From Streptomyces sp. NBC_00190 (GTDB lineage Bacteria; Actinomycetota; Actinomycetes; Streptomycetales; Streptomycetaceae), in the NCBI RefSeq assembly GCF_036203305.1, contig NZ_CP108131.1, positions 7,626,001 through 7,690,000 on the forward strand: a DNA stretch of 64,000 bases. Reading direction: 5' to 3'. Below are positions 29,201 through 37,950 of the stretch, piece by piece. The notes beneath the pieces are model-generated. The model did no database searches. It was not told the DNA's origin and saw only the letters and a program-made list of their open reading frames with translations. How positions within the stretch are numbered: position 1 is the first letter of the stretch; each line of letters begins with the position of its first letter. The translations under genes and the position numbers were made by a program.

Positions 29201-31272
29201 ACGCGGGCCCCGCCGAGGAGACCGTGCAGGGCCCCACCGACCGGATCCTCGACGAGGCGCTCAGCGGACTCACGGGCGCCTCGTACTACCGCAACGGCGC
29301 GGACTCCGATGTCGCCCACCGCCTCCTGCGCGAACTCGCCGCCGCCTGCGCGCGGACCGACGCGGCCGAGGTGCCCGGCCGGCTCCACTTCGACGTGCCC
29401 GCGCTGCCGTACTCCAACCTGCGGTGGACGCCGCTGCTCGACCAGCCGGCCGCCGTCGCCTACCGGGCCGTCGCCGTCGGCGCCACCGACGAGCAGCGCG
29501 AGGCCCTCCTCGGCCTGCTCGGCGCGGTCGACGCCCTGGGCCTGGCCTCGGCCGAGGCCTCCGCCGACCGCTGGCGCCGCGTCCTGCTCCACCTCGACCA
29601 GCGCCACCTGCGCACCCCCGACGGCATCGAACGCACCCTCTACCAGCGCAGCGTGCTCCCGCTCGGCGGCGGCGCCGTCATCGCCCTGACCGAGCACAGC
29701 GAATCCGTGCCCGACGGGCAGGAGTTCGGCGCCCTGCTCCACGACCCCACCGGCCGCTTCACCGTCCCCGGGCCCTACTCCGTGCGCGGCGAGGCCCCAC
29801 TCGGCGACCCGTCGCGCGACGCCGGCTGGCTGGCCGCCTTCCTCCAGGAGGCCGCCCGCCGCGGGGCCGCGCCGTTCGTCCCCGAGGCCGCCGAGGAGTT
29901 CACCCGTCTCACCGGAGTGCCCGGCGCCCTGGCCCGGCTGGTGATCGCCGGCCTGCCCCACGTCGACACCTGGCAGAGCAATTTCCTGCCCGCCGACCTG
30001 CGGACCGCCCTCGGCGTCAAGGCCACCGAGGCCGCTCACGCCCGCAACGAGCTCAGGAGCCTCGACAGCGGGGTACGGCAGGCCGTGGTCGCGGCGCTCC
30101 TGCCCGTCGACCCGGCACGGCTGTGGACCGAGGGACCGGACGCGGCCGCCGCGGCCGACGTGTGGAACCGGCGCGTGGGCCGCCGTACGCGAGTGCCCGA
30201 CTGGCTCCTCGCCGAGGCCGCACGGGCCGTGCGCAGCGGCTGGGCCGCCCACTGCGCCCTGCCCGCCGTCCTCGACCCGGCGGCCTCGCGCGAACTCTCC
30301 GCCGACGTGGAGTGGACGGTACGGGGCGACCACGCGGAGCCCGTCCAGCCGGCCACCGAGCCCTTCACCTCGGCCGTGCTGACCGGGACCATGGCCATGG
30401 CGGCCTGGCTGGCCCACCGGCTGCCCGCGGGTGATCCCGTACGCGCCGCCCTGCCGCCCGCCCTGACCGCCGTCCGGCAGCGGCTCGCCGCGCCCGGACT
30501 GCTGCTCTGCGTCGGGCACTTCACCAGCCTGTCCGACTTCCGCAAGGCGGCGGGCACACCCACCGAGACCGGCGAGGACCACGAGCGGTACGGCGCGGTC
30601 GTCATGGCCACCCACGACGGGCAGCCCAAGCCCGCGCTGCGCCCGGCGCTGCTCGACTCCACCGGCTCCGACCCCTACTTGCCGCTGCTGCGCGGCGACG
30701 ACCAGCGGATCTCGGGAGTCGAGGCGGCGCTGCTGACCGCACACGACCCGCGCTTCGCCGCCCTGCTCGCCGACCCGGGCGCCCCGGCGGCCGGCGCCGT
30801 CGACAAGGACGGCACGTGGTGGCCGCAGGACCCGAGCAGGTCGGTCCCCGAGCTGGTCGCCGAGGTCGCCGCCGAGCACGGGCTGGGCGCGGACGCGGCC
30901 GCCCTGTACCTCGCGCTGCTCGCCATGCCCGACCCCACCGACCGCAACACCGCCCGCTGGACCGGCTGGAAGCCGGCCCGCCTCAAGGCCGCCCGCGCCG
31001 AACTGGCCGCCACCGACCTCGTGGTGTCGGCCGGCCGGAGCCGGGCCGGGCGCTCGCTGTTCCTGCCCGGCGGGTGGGCGGACATGGCCTCCCCGGCGCT
31101 GCCCGTGGAGCGGTGGAAGCTCCCGATGTACGGCCACACCCTGCCGGGCATGCTGCTGCCCGCCGAACCGGCCTCGGAGCTCTACCGCCGGGCCTGGCAG
31201 CGGGTCCGCGAAGGCGACGTACCGCGCTTCGAGGAACTCAAGGTGAAGCGCACCCGCGCCCGCCGCCGCTGA
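26269..31272 (+). CDS. 1667-residue uncharacterised protein of the MoxR/VWA/SWIM locus
   Basis: Giant soluble protein, no signal peptide or membrane segment. The GTG start in a GTGA overlap is followed by a Ser/Thr/Asp-rich disordered stretch (residues 2-26), then a long Ala/Leu-rich, helical-looking body. A middle part (about 600-930) with many Trp/Tyr/Gly, such as SNYRYGFHYVDGDLLVFW, looks beta-propeller-like and includes ECDGSCGNPGSGW. The end is basic (KVKRTRARRR). I recognise no catalytic motif. By position it may correspond to the large N-terminal part of YehI split from its DUF4132 domain, but this is inference. Confidence 0.75.
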   Translation: MSTTDSSTENTMTSDSTTDSTTTGKDGVSVSEAELLLKAGAVLPHGTEGAGPTAVDLTARAYRHPALGDDRVVVRLAAAELGPAEDLAAGFLGLVPEEGEPPVVGLGHRQALGFPEWVLVHHPEDGHHALAVVPELDRIARQAKTKPKAALDACHELAGRLAAAVPHFLPVFHEQAARIFLAVENTTYAAQLFGRARTAEAQHGLSVDEDRLDAVFLEFALAGALPVKVLTGYGKELAVRVSPAEAHERFRRLCVRRTAGGLPPSAQAATELRRLARAAGLTGTEPEQDYLAELLPLPATLRAATGWWKAHRGALVALARRVPSVRGTLLDLTPPGGGDSVALTGLWLDILQESGATAGLESQDLPAEQRCADGAAGWLERFHAARHAGWGTRPTPPALLDVVTRCAAQLRTELARPGREAGLRVGVEDADLLDLLLTLEVPVADPDPEDKRYQHNQLNLRDWAMADQRRDLAAVAADTRFHPAFHRALNAFGDAAGGTTVVRRVAASTGTRPLLAEWMRGVARASTAAGLPGVPDAIQRLTWLPAEALELAPEEVAAAAATDLGETLARTLRAGLFEELVWPAWESAVADLTPGQGRQGLTVVEAWPYLIVANQTQVRVIDADTTVLTHDLRVPTGSNYRYGFHYVDGDLLVFWSAWSADRTEGYWHSSPGTVFTLDTDRNHWSLRTEHVSLPLPDGGRTTGGGVLHRGDTALPSELPVLSDGTSYWVWQRRDHSSECDGSCGNPGSGWREYDPAGNALGRFSLPGFLSDALRAHPEDDVATGQSGWLRPAPTVEGSVLGAPADGLLGWRAVRIPGHGWQGTDTGGRTVTVPEGGDYPIAALTFPGDDRPRALSHRWRELSISDPEGVVTAQSRGDHRKAAFATGSVDLPPLSHWYALRPRDPEGSAALRTADGETIGTLLKAAAAADKAADLPDLVSAALPRVTAPRLVGGIVEVLRFALTQQKALDAVAARLHPDAGPAEETVQGPTDRILDEALSGLTGASYYRNGADSDVAHRLLRELAAACARTDAAEVPGRLHFDVPALPYSNLRWTPLLDQPAAVAYRAVAVGATDEQREALLGLLGAVDALGLASAEASADRWRRVLLHLDQRHLRTPDGIERTLYQRSVLPLGGGAVIALTEHSESVPDGQEFGALLHDPTGRFTVPGPYSVRGEAPLGDPSRDAGWLAAFLQEAARRGAAPFVPEAAEEFTRLTGVPGALARLVIAGLPHVDTWQSNFLPADLRTALGVKATEAAHARNELRSLDSGVRQAVVAALLPVDPARLWTEGPDAAAAADVWNRRVGRRTRVPDWLLAEAARAVRSGWAAHCALPAVLDPAASRELSADVEWTVRGDHAEPVQPATEPFTSAVLTGTMAMAAWLAHRLPAGDPVRAALPPALTAVRQRLAAPGLLLCVGHFTSLSDFRKAAGTPTETGEDHERYGAVVMATHDGQPKPALRPALLDSTGSDPYLPLLRGDDQRISGVEAALLTAHDPRFAALLADPGAPAAGAVDKDGTWWPQDPSRSVPELVAEVAAEHGLGADAAALYLALLAMPDPTDRNTARWTGWKPARLKAARAELAATDLVVSAGRSRAGRSLFLPGGWADMASPALPVERWKLPMYGHTLPGMLLPAEPASELYRRAWQRVREGDVPRFEELKVKRTRARRR

Positions 31273-31309
31273 CCCCGCACGCACGACTTCCCCCTACCAA
31301 GGACTCCGT

Positions 31310-32452
31310 ATGACCGTCACCGAACAGCCCGTACCCGCCCGGCAGGCGCTGCCCGCCGAGGAGCGGTACGCCGCCGAACTCGCCTTCCTCGCCGCCCAGG
31401 ACCCCGGCCCCCGCCCGCCCGGCTGGGCGCTGACCCCGCGCGCCGTCGTCACCTTCGTCTGCGGCAGCGACGGCGCCGAGCTCACCCTGCCCAAGGGCGG
31501 CGGCAAGCTCGCCATCGCCCCCAAGTTCGTCGGCGAACGGGCCCTGGTGGAGCGGTGCGTGGTCACCCTCGCCGGAGAACGCGGGCTGCTGCTCACCGGC
31601 GAGCCCGGCACCGCCAAATCGATGCTCAGCGAGCTGCTGGCCGCCGCCGTCTGCGGCACCAGCGCCCTCACGGTGCAGGGCACGGCCGGAACCACGGAGG
31701 ACGCCTTCCGCTACGGCTGGAACTACGCGCTGCTGCTGGCCGGCGGGCCGAGCGCGGGAGCCCTGGTCGACTCGCCGGTGCTCTCCGCCATGCGGACGGG
31801 GCGGGTGGTCCGCGTCGAGGAGATCACCCGCTGCCTGCCCGAGGTGCAGGACGCGCTGGTGTCCATCCTGTCCGACCGGCGGGTCAGCGTGCCCGAACTG
31901 ACCGCCACCGAGGACGCGGTGGTCTCGGCGGCGCCAGGCTTCACGGTCATCGCGACCGCCAACCTGCGCGACCGCGGCGTCTCCGAGATGTCCGCCGCCC
32001 TCAAGCGGCGCTTCAACTTCGAGACCGTCGCCCCGATCGCCGACGCGGACGCCGAGGCCACGCTGATCCGCCGCCAGGCGGTCGCCGCCGTCCAGCGGGC
32101 CGGCGCCGCCTTCGCCGTCGACGACGCGGTGCTCGACGCGCTCGTCACCGTCTTCCGGGACCTGCGTTCCGGGCGTTCCGCCGAGGGCTGGGACGTGGAG
32201 CGCCCCGGTACGGTCATGTCCACCGCCGAAGCCGTGCAGGTGGCGGCCTCGCTGGGGGTCTCGGCCGCGTACCTGCCGGGCGGGGACGTGCTGGACCTGC
32301 TGCCGGGGCACCTGCTGGGCGTCGTACGCAAGGACGACCCGGCCGACCACGGGCGGCTGCTGGGGTACTGGGACGGCCCGGTGCGCCGCCGGGCCGAGGA
32401 CGGCTCGGCGATGTGGCGCCGCCTCTGGGACCTGCGCGGGAGCCTGCGGTGA
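31310..32452 (+). CDS. MoxR-family AAA+ ATPase (YehL-like)
   Basis: A 380-residue AAA+ protein. Walker A GEPGTAKS is at residues 97-104; the Walker B region reads VVRVEEI (166-172), with Glu170-Glu171 where D-E is usual; sensor 1 is IATAN (214-218), and LKRRF (231-235) supplies the likely arginine finger. MoxR ATPases work with VWA proteins as chaperones or metal-insertion factors, and a VWA protein is encoded by the next gene. The stop overlaps the GTG of that gene. Closest in context to E. coli YehL. Confidence 0.88.
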   Translation: MTVTEQPVPARQALPAEERYAAELAFLAAQDPGPRPPGWALTPRAVVTFVCGSDGAELTLPKGGGKLAIAPKFVGERALVERCVVTLAGERGLLLTGEPGTAKSMLSELLAAAVCGTSALTVQGTAGTTEDAFRYGWNYALLLAGGPSAGALVDSPVLSAMRTGRVVRVEEITRCLPEVQDALVSILSDRRVSVPELTATEDAVVSAAPGFTVIATANLRDRGVSEMSAALKRRFNFETVAPIADADAEATLIRRQAVAAVQRAGAAFAVDDAVLDALVTVFRDLRSGRSAEGWDVERPGTVMSTAEAVQVAASLGVSAAYLPGGDVLDLLPGHLLGVVRKDDPADHGRLLGYWDGPVRRRAEDGSAMWRRLWDLRGSLR

Positions 32453-35400
32453 CGAAGACCGATCCGCGGGCCGCGGTGGACGCCCTCGCCGCGTCCGGCG
32501 AGCCGTACCTGCTCGGGGTACGCCACCACAGCCCCGCGCTGGCCGCGATGGTCCCCGCCCTGCTGGACGCCTCGGGCGCGGACGTGGTCTGCGTCGAACT
32601 GCCGACGGACTTCCAGCCGTGGCTGGAGCACCTGGCCGACCCGGAGACCGTCGCCCCGGTCGCCCTCGCGGGCACGGGCGGGGACGGCCGCCTGGCGTTC
32701 TACCCGTTCGCGGACTTCTCCCCGGAACTGGCCGCGATCCGCTGGGCCCGCGGGTCCGGCGCGGCCGTCGTCTGCTGCGACCTCCCGCTGTCCGACCGCG
32801 GCTGGACCGCGCCGGACGCCGCCCCGGGCCGGGACGCCGCCCTGCTCCCGGCTCCGGGCGCGACCCGGCCCGCGGGTCCGGCGGCGGGCTCGCCGCCGGA
32901 CCCGGCCGCGGGGGCCGGCCGTACCTTCGGCGACGGCCTCACCGCCGCCGGGACGGGCCGCGACGGTGACGACCTGTGGGACCGCGCCGTCGAGGTCCTG
33001 GCACCCGGCTGCTCCCCGGAGGCCGTCCGGCGGGCGGCCCTCGGCGTCGGTTGGGCCCTGCGCCAGGACGCGCCGGCCGTACCGGAGACGGACCTGGCCC
33101 GCGAGGCCCACATGCGGGACGTCATCGGTTCCGCCACCGCCGCGGGCCACCGGGTGGCGGCGGTGATCGGCGCCTTCCACGCCCCGGCCCTCCTGGGCAC
33201 CGGCACTGTGCCGCGTCCCCGCTCCGGCGAGGCCGGGGCGGGCGCCGGCGCGTGCGCGGACCCGGCCGTCACCTCGTTCGTGCCGTACTCCTTCGACCTG
33301 CTCGACTCCCGCTCCGGGTATCCCGCCGGGATCCGGGATCCCCTCTGGCAGCAGGCCGTCCTGCGTGCCGCGGGCGACCCCGGGCGCCTGCGGGACGCGG
33401 CCTCCGTCGCCGTCACCGGACTCTGCCGGGAGCTGCGCCGCGCCGGGCACACCGCGGGGACGGGCGAGGCCGCCGAGACCCTACGGCTCGCCTGCGACCT
33501 GGCCGCCCTGCGCGGACTCCCCGCGCCCGGGCGCGGGGAGCTCCTGGAGGCCGTCACCACCGTCCTCGGCCAGGGCGAACCCCTCGGCCGCGGCCGGGCG
33601 CTGGCCCGCGCCCTGGAGGCGGTACTCGTCGGCACCGCCCGCGGGCGGATCACCCCGCACGCGCCCCGCTCCGGCCTCGGCCCCTCCGTCGAGGCCGAGC
33701 TGGCACAGCTGCGGCTGCCCGCACCGGACGATCCCGCCCCCCGCGAGGTCCGCCTCGACCCGCTGCGCTCCGCCCTCGACGGCCGCCGCGAGGTTCTCCT
33801 CCAGCGGCTCCTGGTCTGCGGCGCCTCCTACGGCGAGCCCCTCACGGTCGCCACGACCGGCGACGGGACCGCCCTCGGTACCAAGTGGCGGCTGTCCTGG
33901 ACGCCTTCCGTCCCGGCCCGGCTCGATCTCGCCGGGGTCCGCGGCGTCACCGCCGCCCAGGCGGCCGCCGGCACCCTGCGTGACACGGCGCGCCGCGCCG
34001 CCGCCGACGGCGGGCCGACCCCGGCGCAGATCCTCGCCGGGCTGGCCGCCGCCGCGCGGTGCGATCTGCCCGAGCTGGTCGACGTACGGCTCCAGGAGGC
34101 GGCCACCGTCCTGCCGCAGACCGCGGCCCTGCCCGAACTCCTCGAGGCCCTCGACCTCCTGGAGTCCCTCCGCCGCGGCCATCTCCCGGGCACCCGCGCC
34201 GAGTCCCGTACCGCCGCCGCCGCGCTCGGCGGCGACCTGCTCGAAGCGGCGGTCCGGTCCCTGCCCGGCCTCGCGGGAAGCGACGACCCCGCCGACGCGG
34301 CCGCTCTCGTGGCCCTCGCCGACCGCGCCTCCGCGCACCACCTCGGGCTGCGCACCGACGCGGCCCTCGCGGCCCTGGCCGCCTCCGCGTCCCCGCTGAT
34401 GCAGGGCGCGGCCATGGCCGTACGGGTCCTCCTCGACCTCGATCCGGCCGCCCGGCTCGGCGACCGGGCCGCCGGCTGGATCGACGGCGCCGCCACCGCC
34501 GACGGCCGCCGCGCCCTGACCCGCCGCCTCGCGGGACTCCTCACGGCCGCCGGACCACTGCTCCAGTCCTCCCCGGCCGCCCTCGCCCCGCTCCTCGACC
34601 GCGTCGAGCACCTCACCGACCGCCTCTTCCTCGATCGTCTGCCCGCCCTGCGCGGCGGCTTCGACGCCCTTTCCCCCGCCGCCCGCGACCGGTTGCTGGA
34701 CACGGTGGCCGAGCGGCTGGGCGACCGGATCGACCTCGCGCTCGACGCGCCGCCCGCGCTGCTCGCCCTCTGGGCCGCCGCCGACGCTGCCGGGCTCGCC
34801 GCCCTGGGTGAACTCCCGCTGCCCGCCGCGGACGCGCCGCCGCTCCCGATGCCGCAGACCACCACGGCCGCCGAAGCGATCGAAGCCGTCGAAGCGGTCG
34901 ACGCCCCGCGCGCACCCGCCCCCACCGGCCTGCGGCTCGCCCCCGCCGACCGCTGGCGGCTGCTGCTCGGCCGCGAACGCGACCGCCTCCCCGCGGGCGC
35001 CCGCCGCTACGCCCACGCCCTCGACGAGCTGTACGGCGCCGGCCGTGGCGAAGGCGCCTCGGGCGTCGACGGCGGCCAGGGCGGCGGCCAGGAGGCCTCG
35101 TTCCCCACCGCCCGCGAGTGGTCGCAGGAGCTGGAGGCGCTGTTCGGCGCCGACGTACGGGAGGAAGTGCTGGGCGAAGCGGCCGGAGCGGGCCGCACCG
35201 ACGTACTGGCCCAGCTCGACCCGGCGACCGTACGCCCCTCCGTGGAACTGCTCAGCTCCGTCCTGTCCCTCGCCGGCGGGCTGCCCGAAGCCCAACTGGC
35301 CCGGCTGCGCCCCCTGGTCAGGAGACTGGTCGACGAACTCGCCAAGGAGCTGGCCACCCGGCTGCGCCCGGCCCTCTCCGGCCTCGCCACCCCGCGTCCC

Positions 35401-36045
35401 ACCCGCCGCCCCGGCGGCAGGCTCGACCTGGCCCGCACCCTGCGCGCCAACCTCGCGCACACCCGGCGGCGGCCCGACGGAAGTGTGGTCGTGGTCCCGG
35501 AACGGCCGGTCTTCAGCACCCGGGCGAACCGCGAGAGCGACTGGCGGCTCATCCTCGTCGTCGACGTCTCCGGCTCGATGGAGGCGTCCGTCATCTGGTC
35601 GGCGCTCACCGCGGCCGTACTGGGCGGCGTACCGACCCTGTCCACCCACTTCCTCGCCTTCTCCACCCAGGTCGTGGACCTCACCGACCGGGTCGAGGAC
35701 CCGCTCTCGCTCCTGCTGGAGGTCCGCGTCGGCGGTGGCACGCACATCGCCGCCGGACTCGCGCACGCCCGCTCGCTGATCACCGTTCCGAGCCGCACCC
35801 TCGTCGTCGTGGTCAGCGACTTCGAGGAGGGTGCCCCGATCGGCGGGCTCCTCGGAGAGGTCCGCGCACTCGCCGCCTCCGGCGCCCAACTCCTGGGCTG
35901 CGCCGCGCTCGACGACACCGGCACGCCCCGGTACTCGGTCCCGGTCGCCCGGCAACTCGTCACGGCCGGCATGCCGGTGGCCGCCCTCAGTCCGCTCGCC
36001 CTTGCCCGCTGGGTCGGCGACCGCCTCCGTGGAGAATCCCGTTGA
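32449..36045 (+). CDS. DUF5682-VWA fusion protein, MoxR partner
   Basis: A 1198-residue protein. The N-terminal half begins YLLGVRHHSPALAAMVPALL and has AAVIGAFHAPALLG near residue 240, as in DUF5682 (E. coli YehM-like). A helical linker leads to a C-terminal von Willebrand A domain: MIDAS motif DVSGS at about 1038-1042, GGGTHI at about 1095, and VVSDFEEG at about 1122. In E. coli the counterparts YehM and YehP are separate, so this is a fusion. GTG start overlaps the ATPase stop; TTGA overlap with the next gene. Probably the metal-binding cochaperone of the MoxR ATPase. Confidence 0.85.
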   Translation: MTKTDPRAAVDALAASGEPYLLGVRHHSPALAAMVPALLDASGADVVCVELPTDFQPWLEHLADPETVAPVALAGTGGDGRLAFYPFADFSPELAAIRWARGSGAAVVCCDLPLSDRGWTAPDAAPGRDAALLPAPGATRPAGPAAGSPPDPAAGAGRTFGDGLTAAGTGRDGDDLWDRAVEVLAPGCSPEAVRRAALGVGWALRQDAPAVPETDLAREAHMRDVIGSATAAGHRVAAVIGAFHAPALLGTGTVPRPRSGEAGAGAGACADPAVTSFVPYSFDLLDSRSGYPAGIRDPLWQQAVLRAAGDPGRLRDAASVAVTGLCRELRRAGHTAGTGEAAETLRLACDLAALRGLPAPGRGELLEAVTTVLGQGEPLGRGRALARALEAVLVGTARGRITPHAPRSGLGPSVEAELAQLRLPAPDDPAPREVRLDPLRSALDGRREVLLQRLLVCGASYGEPLTVATTGDGTALGTKWRLSWTPSVPARLDLAGVRGVTAAQAAAGTLRDTARRAAADGGPTPAQILAGLAAAARCDLPELVDVRLQEAATVLPQTAALPELLEALDLLESLRRGHLPGTRAESRTAAAALGGDLLEAAVRSLPGLAGSDDPADAAALVALADRASAHHLGLRTDAALAALAASASPLMQGAAMAVRVLLDLDPAARLGDRAAGWIDGAATADGRRALTRRLAGLLTAAGPLLQSSPAALAPLLDRVEHLTDRLFLDRLPALRGGFDALSPAARDRLLDTVAERLGDRIDLALDAPPALLALWAAADAAGLAALGELPLPAADAPPLPMPQTTTAAEAIEAVEAVDAPRAPAPTGLRLAPADRWRLLLGRERDRLPAGARRYAHALDELYGAGRGEGASGVDGGQGGGQEASFPTAREWSQELEALFGADVREEVLGEAAGAGRTDVLAQLDPATVRPSVELLSSVLSLAGGLPEAQLARLRPLVRRLVDELAKELATRLRPALSGLATPRPTRRPGGRLDLARTLRANLAHTRRRPDGSVVVVPERPVFSTRANRESDWRLILVVDVSGSMEASVIWSALTAAVLGGVPTLSTHFLAFSTQVVDLTDRVEDPLSLLLEVRVGGGTHIAAGLAHARSLITVPSRTLVVVVSDFEEGAPIGGLLGEVRALAASGAQLLGCAALDDTGTPRYSVPVARQLVTAGMPVAALSPLALARWVGDRLRGESR

Positions 36046-37886
36046 CCAGCACCGACACCCAACTGCCGCCCGTCGCACCCGAGGTGCTCGCCGAGGCGGT
36101 GGAGCAGCTCAGCGCCCGACTGCGCAAGAAGCTGGACGCCGCCACCGAGGGCTGCGCCGCCCTCGCCGTGCGGACGGCGGACGGCGAGGTCGTCCTCGGC
36201 TTCGGGGAGGACGCCGTGGTCACGCTGCGCCCCGGTCCCACGGGCGCGGTCACCCTCGCCGAACAGGCCGCGTGCACCTGCCTGTTGGCCCCGCGCTGCC
36301 TCCACCGCGCCGCCGCCCTGGGCGCCGCCCCGCTGGCGGACGCCGGGCCGTCGGCGGACGCCGGGCCGCCGCCGCCCGTACCGGAGGGGCGGACGGCGGC
36401 ATCCGAGCCCGATGCGGTGTCCGTCTCCGTCTCCGTGTCCGAGGGCGAGCCCGAGCCCGAGTCCCGGCCCGAAGCCACGCTCACCGACGCGCAACTGCAC
36501 GCGGCGCACGCCCTCTGGCAGGCCGCCGCCGAGGCCCTCGCCGCCGGGGCCACCGCCGGGGGCGCCGTCGTCCAGGCCGAGCTGCTGCGCGCCGCACACA
36601 CCGCCCGCCTGGCCGGGCTGCCGCGCGCGGAGGCGGCCGCCCTGCGCGTCGTACGCGGCTTGCGCGCCGCCCGGGAACGCCGGGCCGCCCAGCGGCTCGG
36701 CGATCTCACCACGGCATTCCGTGAACTCCTGCGCACCGCCGCCCTGCTGGCCGCCGGATCCGCCTCCCCCGCGCTGACCGGCACCTCCCGCCGCGCCTAC
36801 GCTCCGGGCGGCAGCCTCCAGGTGTACGGCCTGTGCCGGGAGCCCGTGCTCTCCGCCACCGGGTACGGGGGAGTGGTCACCCACCTGCTGGCCCCCGACG
36901 GCGCCGGCTACTCGGTCTCCGACGTGCGCCCGGGCGGCCTGGCCCGGGCACGCGGCGCGGGTTCGGCCTCCGTCGCCCTCGGCGGCGCCGCCCTCGACCA
37001 CGCCGGGCTGGCCCGCGGTGGCCTGCGCATCGCCGGCGCGACCGTCTCCCCCGAGGGCAGGCTCGGCGCCGGAGGCGGGGTCCAGGCGACCCCGCTGCGC
37101 GGAACACCCTGGAGCGAAGGACCCGCCGCGGCGCTCTTCGCCCGGCCGGCGGCCGAGGCGGTCGCCCGCGCGCTGGCCGAAGCGGACGAGGCCGAGCCCG
37201 CCCTGCTCGGATGCGACGTCACGGTCGTCGGTGCGGCGGGCGAAGACCTCCTCGTCCGCGAGGCACGTCCCGACGGACCGCTGCTCCGGCTGCGGCCCGC
37301 CCACCCCCACCCGGAGCTGCCGCACACGGAGAACCTGCGCCGCCTCGCCTCGTACCCCGGCCTGACGCTGCGGATCCTGGGCCGCCCCGACCTGGACCGG
37401 GCCGCGACCCTGCGGCCCCTCGCCGTCGGACCGGTGCCCGGCGCCGAGCACACGCTGCGGCTGCCCGAGGAATGGCTGGGCCGCGCGGACCTCGGCTACG
37501 ACCGGCTCCAGGGCGGCCACTTCCCGCCGCGGACCGCCTGCCCGGCCCCGGAGCCGGCTTCCGTCGGACCGGACCCCCTGGCCGACTCCCCGCTGTGGCG
37601 CGTACGCCGCCTCCTGGAGACCGGGGTCGCGGGCGGCCGCCGCGCCGTGGCCGAGGCCGCGCGGGGCACCGAACCCCTCGCCGCGTACGGTCCGCTGCGC
37701 CGGGCCGGGCTCACCGCGGGGGCGGAGCTGGCCACCGCCCTCGCCGCCGAGGCGGACCGCCGCCCCCGCGACGTCTTCGGCCGGCTCGCCGACTCCTCGG
37801 CCGAGGCCTACGCCCGCGCCTGGCTGGCGGCCGCCGCCTACCTGGCCGCGGCGGAACGCTCCCTGGTCCGCGCGTCCTGGACCTGA
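36042..37886 (+). CDS. SWIM zinc-finger protein
   Basis: A 614-residue protein. The SWIM motif CTCLLAPRCLH (CxC-x5-CxH) is at residues 78-88, after the beta-hairpin GEVVLGFGEDAVVTLRPG. SWIM domains bind DNA or protein. The rest is Ala/Arg/Leu-rich with no recognised domain; an acidic low-complexity stretch (VSVSVSEGEPEPESRPEA) lies at about 126-146. TTG start in a TTGA overlap with the VWA gene. Counterpart of E. coli YehQ by context. It ends the operon; a hairpin follows. Confidence 0.82.
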   Translation: MTSTDTQLPPVAPEVLAEAVEQLSARLRKKLDAATEGCAALAVRTADGEVVLGFGEDAVVTLRPGPTGAVTLAEQAACTCLLAPRCLHRAAALGAAPLADAGPSADAGPPPPVPEGRTAASEPDAVSVSVSVSEGEPEPESRPEATLTDAQLHAAHALWQAAAEALAAGATAGGAVVQAELLRAAHTARLAGLPRAEAAALRVVRGLRAARERRAAQRLGDLTTAFRELLRTAALLAAGSASPALTGTSRRAYAPGGSLQVYGLCREPVLSATGYGGVVTHLLAPDGAGYSVSDVRPGGLARARGAGSASVALGGAALDHAGLARGGLRIAGATVSPEGRLGAGGGVQATPLRGTPWSEGPAAALFARPAAEAVARALAEADEAEPALLGCDVTVVGAAGEDLLVREARPDGPLLRLRPAHPHPELPHTENLRRLASYPGLTLRILGRPDLDRAATLRPLAVGPVPGAEHTLRLPEEWLGRADLGYDRLQGGHFPPRTACPAPEPASVGPDPLADSPLWRVRRLLETGVAGGRRAVAEAARGTEPLAAYGPLRRAGLTAGAELATALAAEADRRPRDVFGRLADSSAEAYARAWLAAAAYLAAAERSLVRASWT

Positions 37887-37896
37887 CGGGCCCGCA

Positions 37897-37940
37897 CCGC
37901 GGCCGGGGTGCTCCGACGGTTCGGAGCCCCCGCCCCGCGG
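37897..37940. terminator. Hairpin between convergent SWIM and MarR genes
   Basis: Arms 37897-37916 and 37921-37940 pair through CCGCGG at the base and a CTCCGA/TCGGAG tip with an internal mismatch loop. It lies between converging genes and could terminate both. Confidence 0.55.
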
Positions 37941-37950
37941 CCCCCCCGAT

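Noticed and set aside
26113..31284. Very long open frame antisense to the 1667-residue gene
   Set aside because: High GC removes stops from the opposite frame. The translation is Gly/Arg/Gln-rich without domains, and the plus strand has the coupling, the ribosome-binding site and coherent protein composition.
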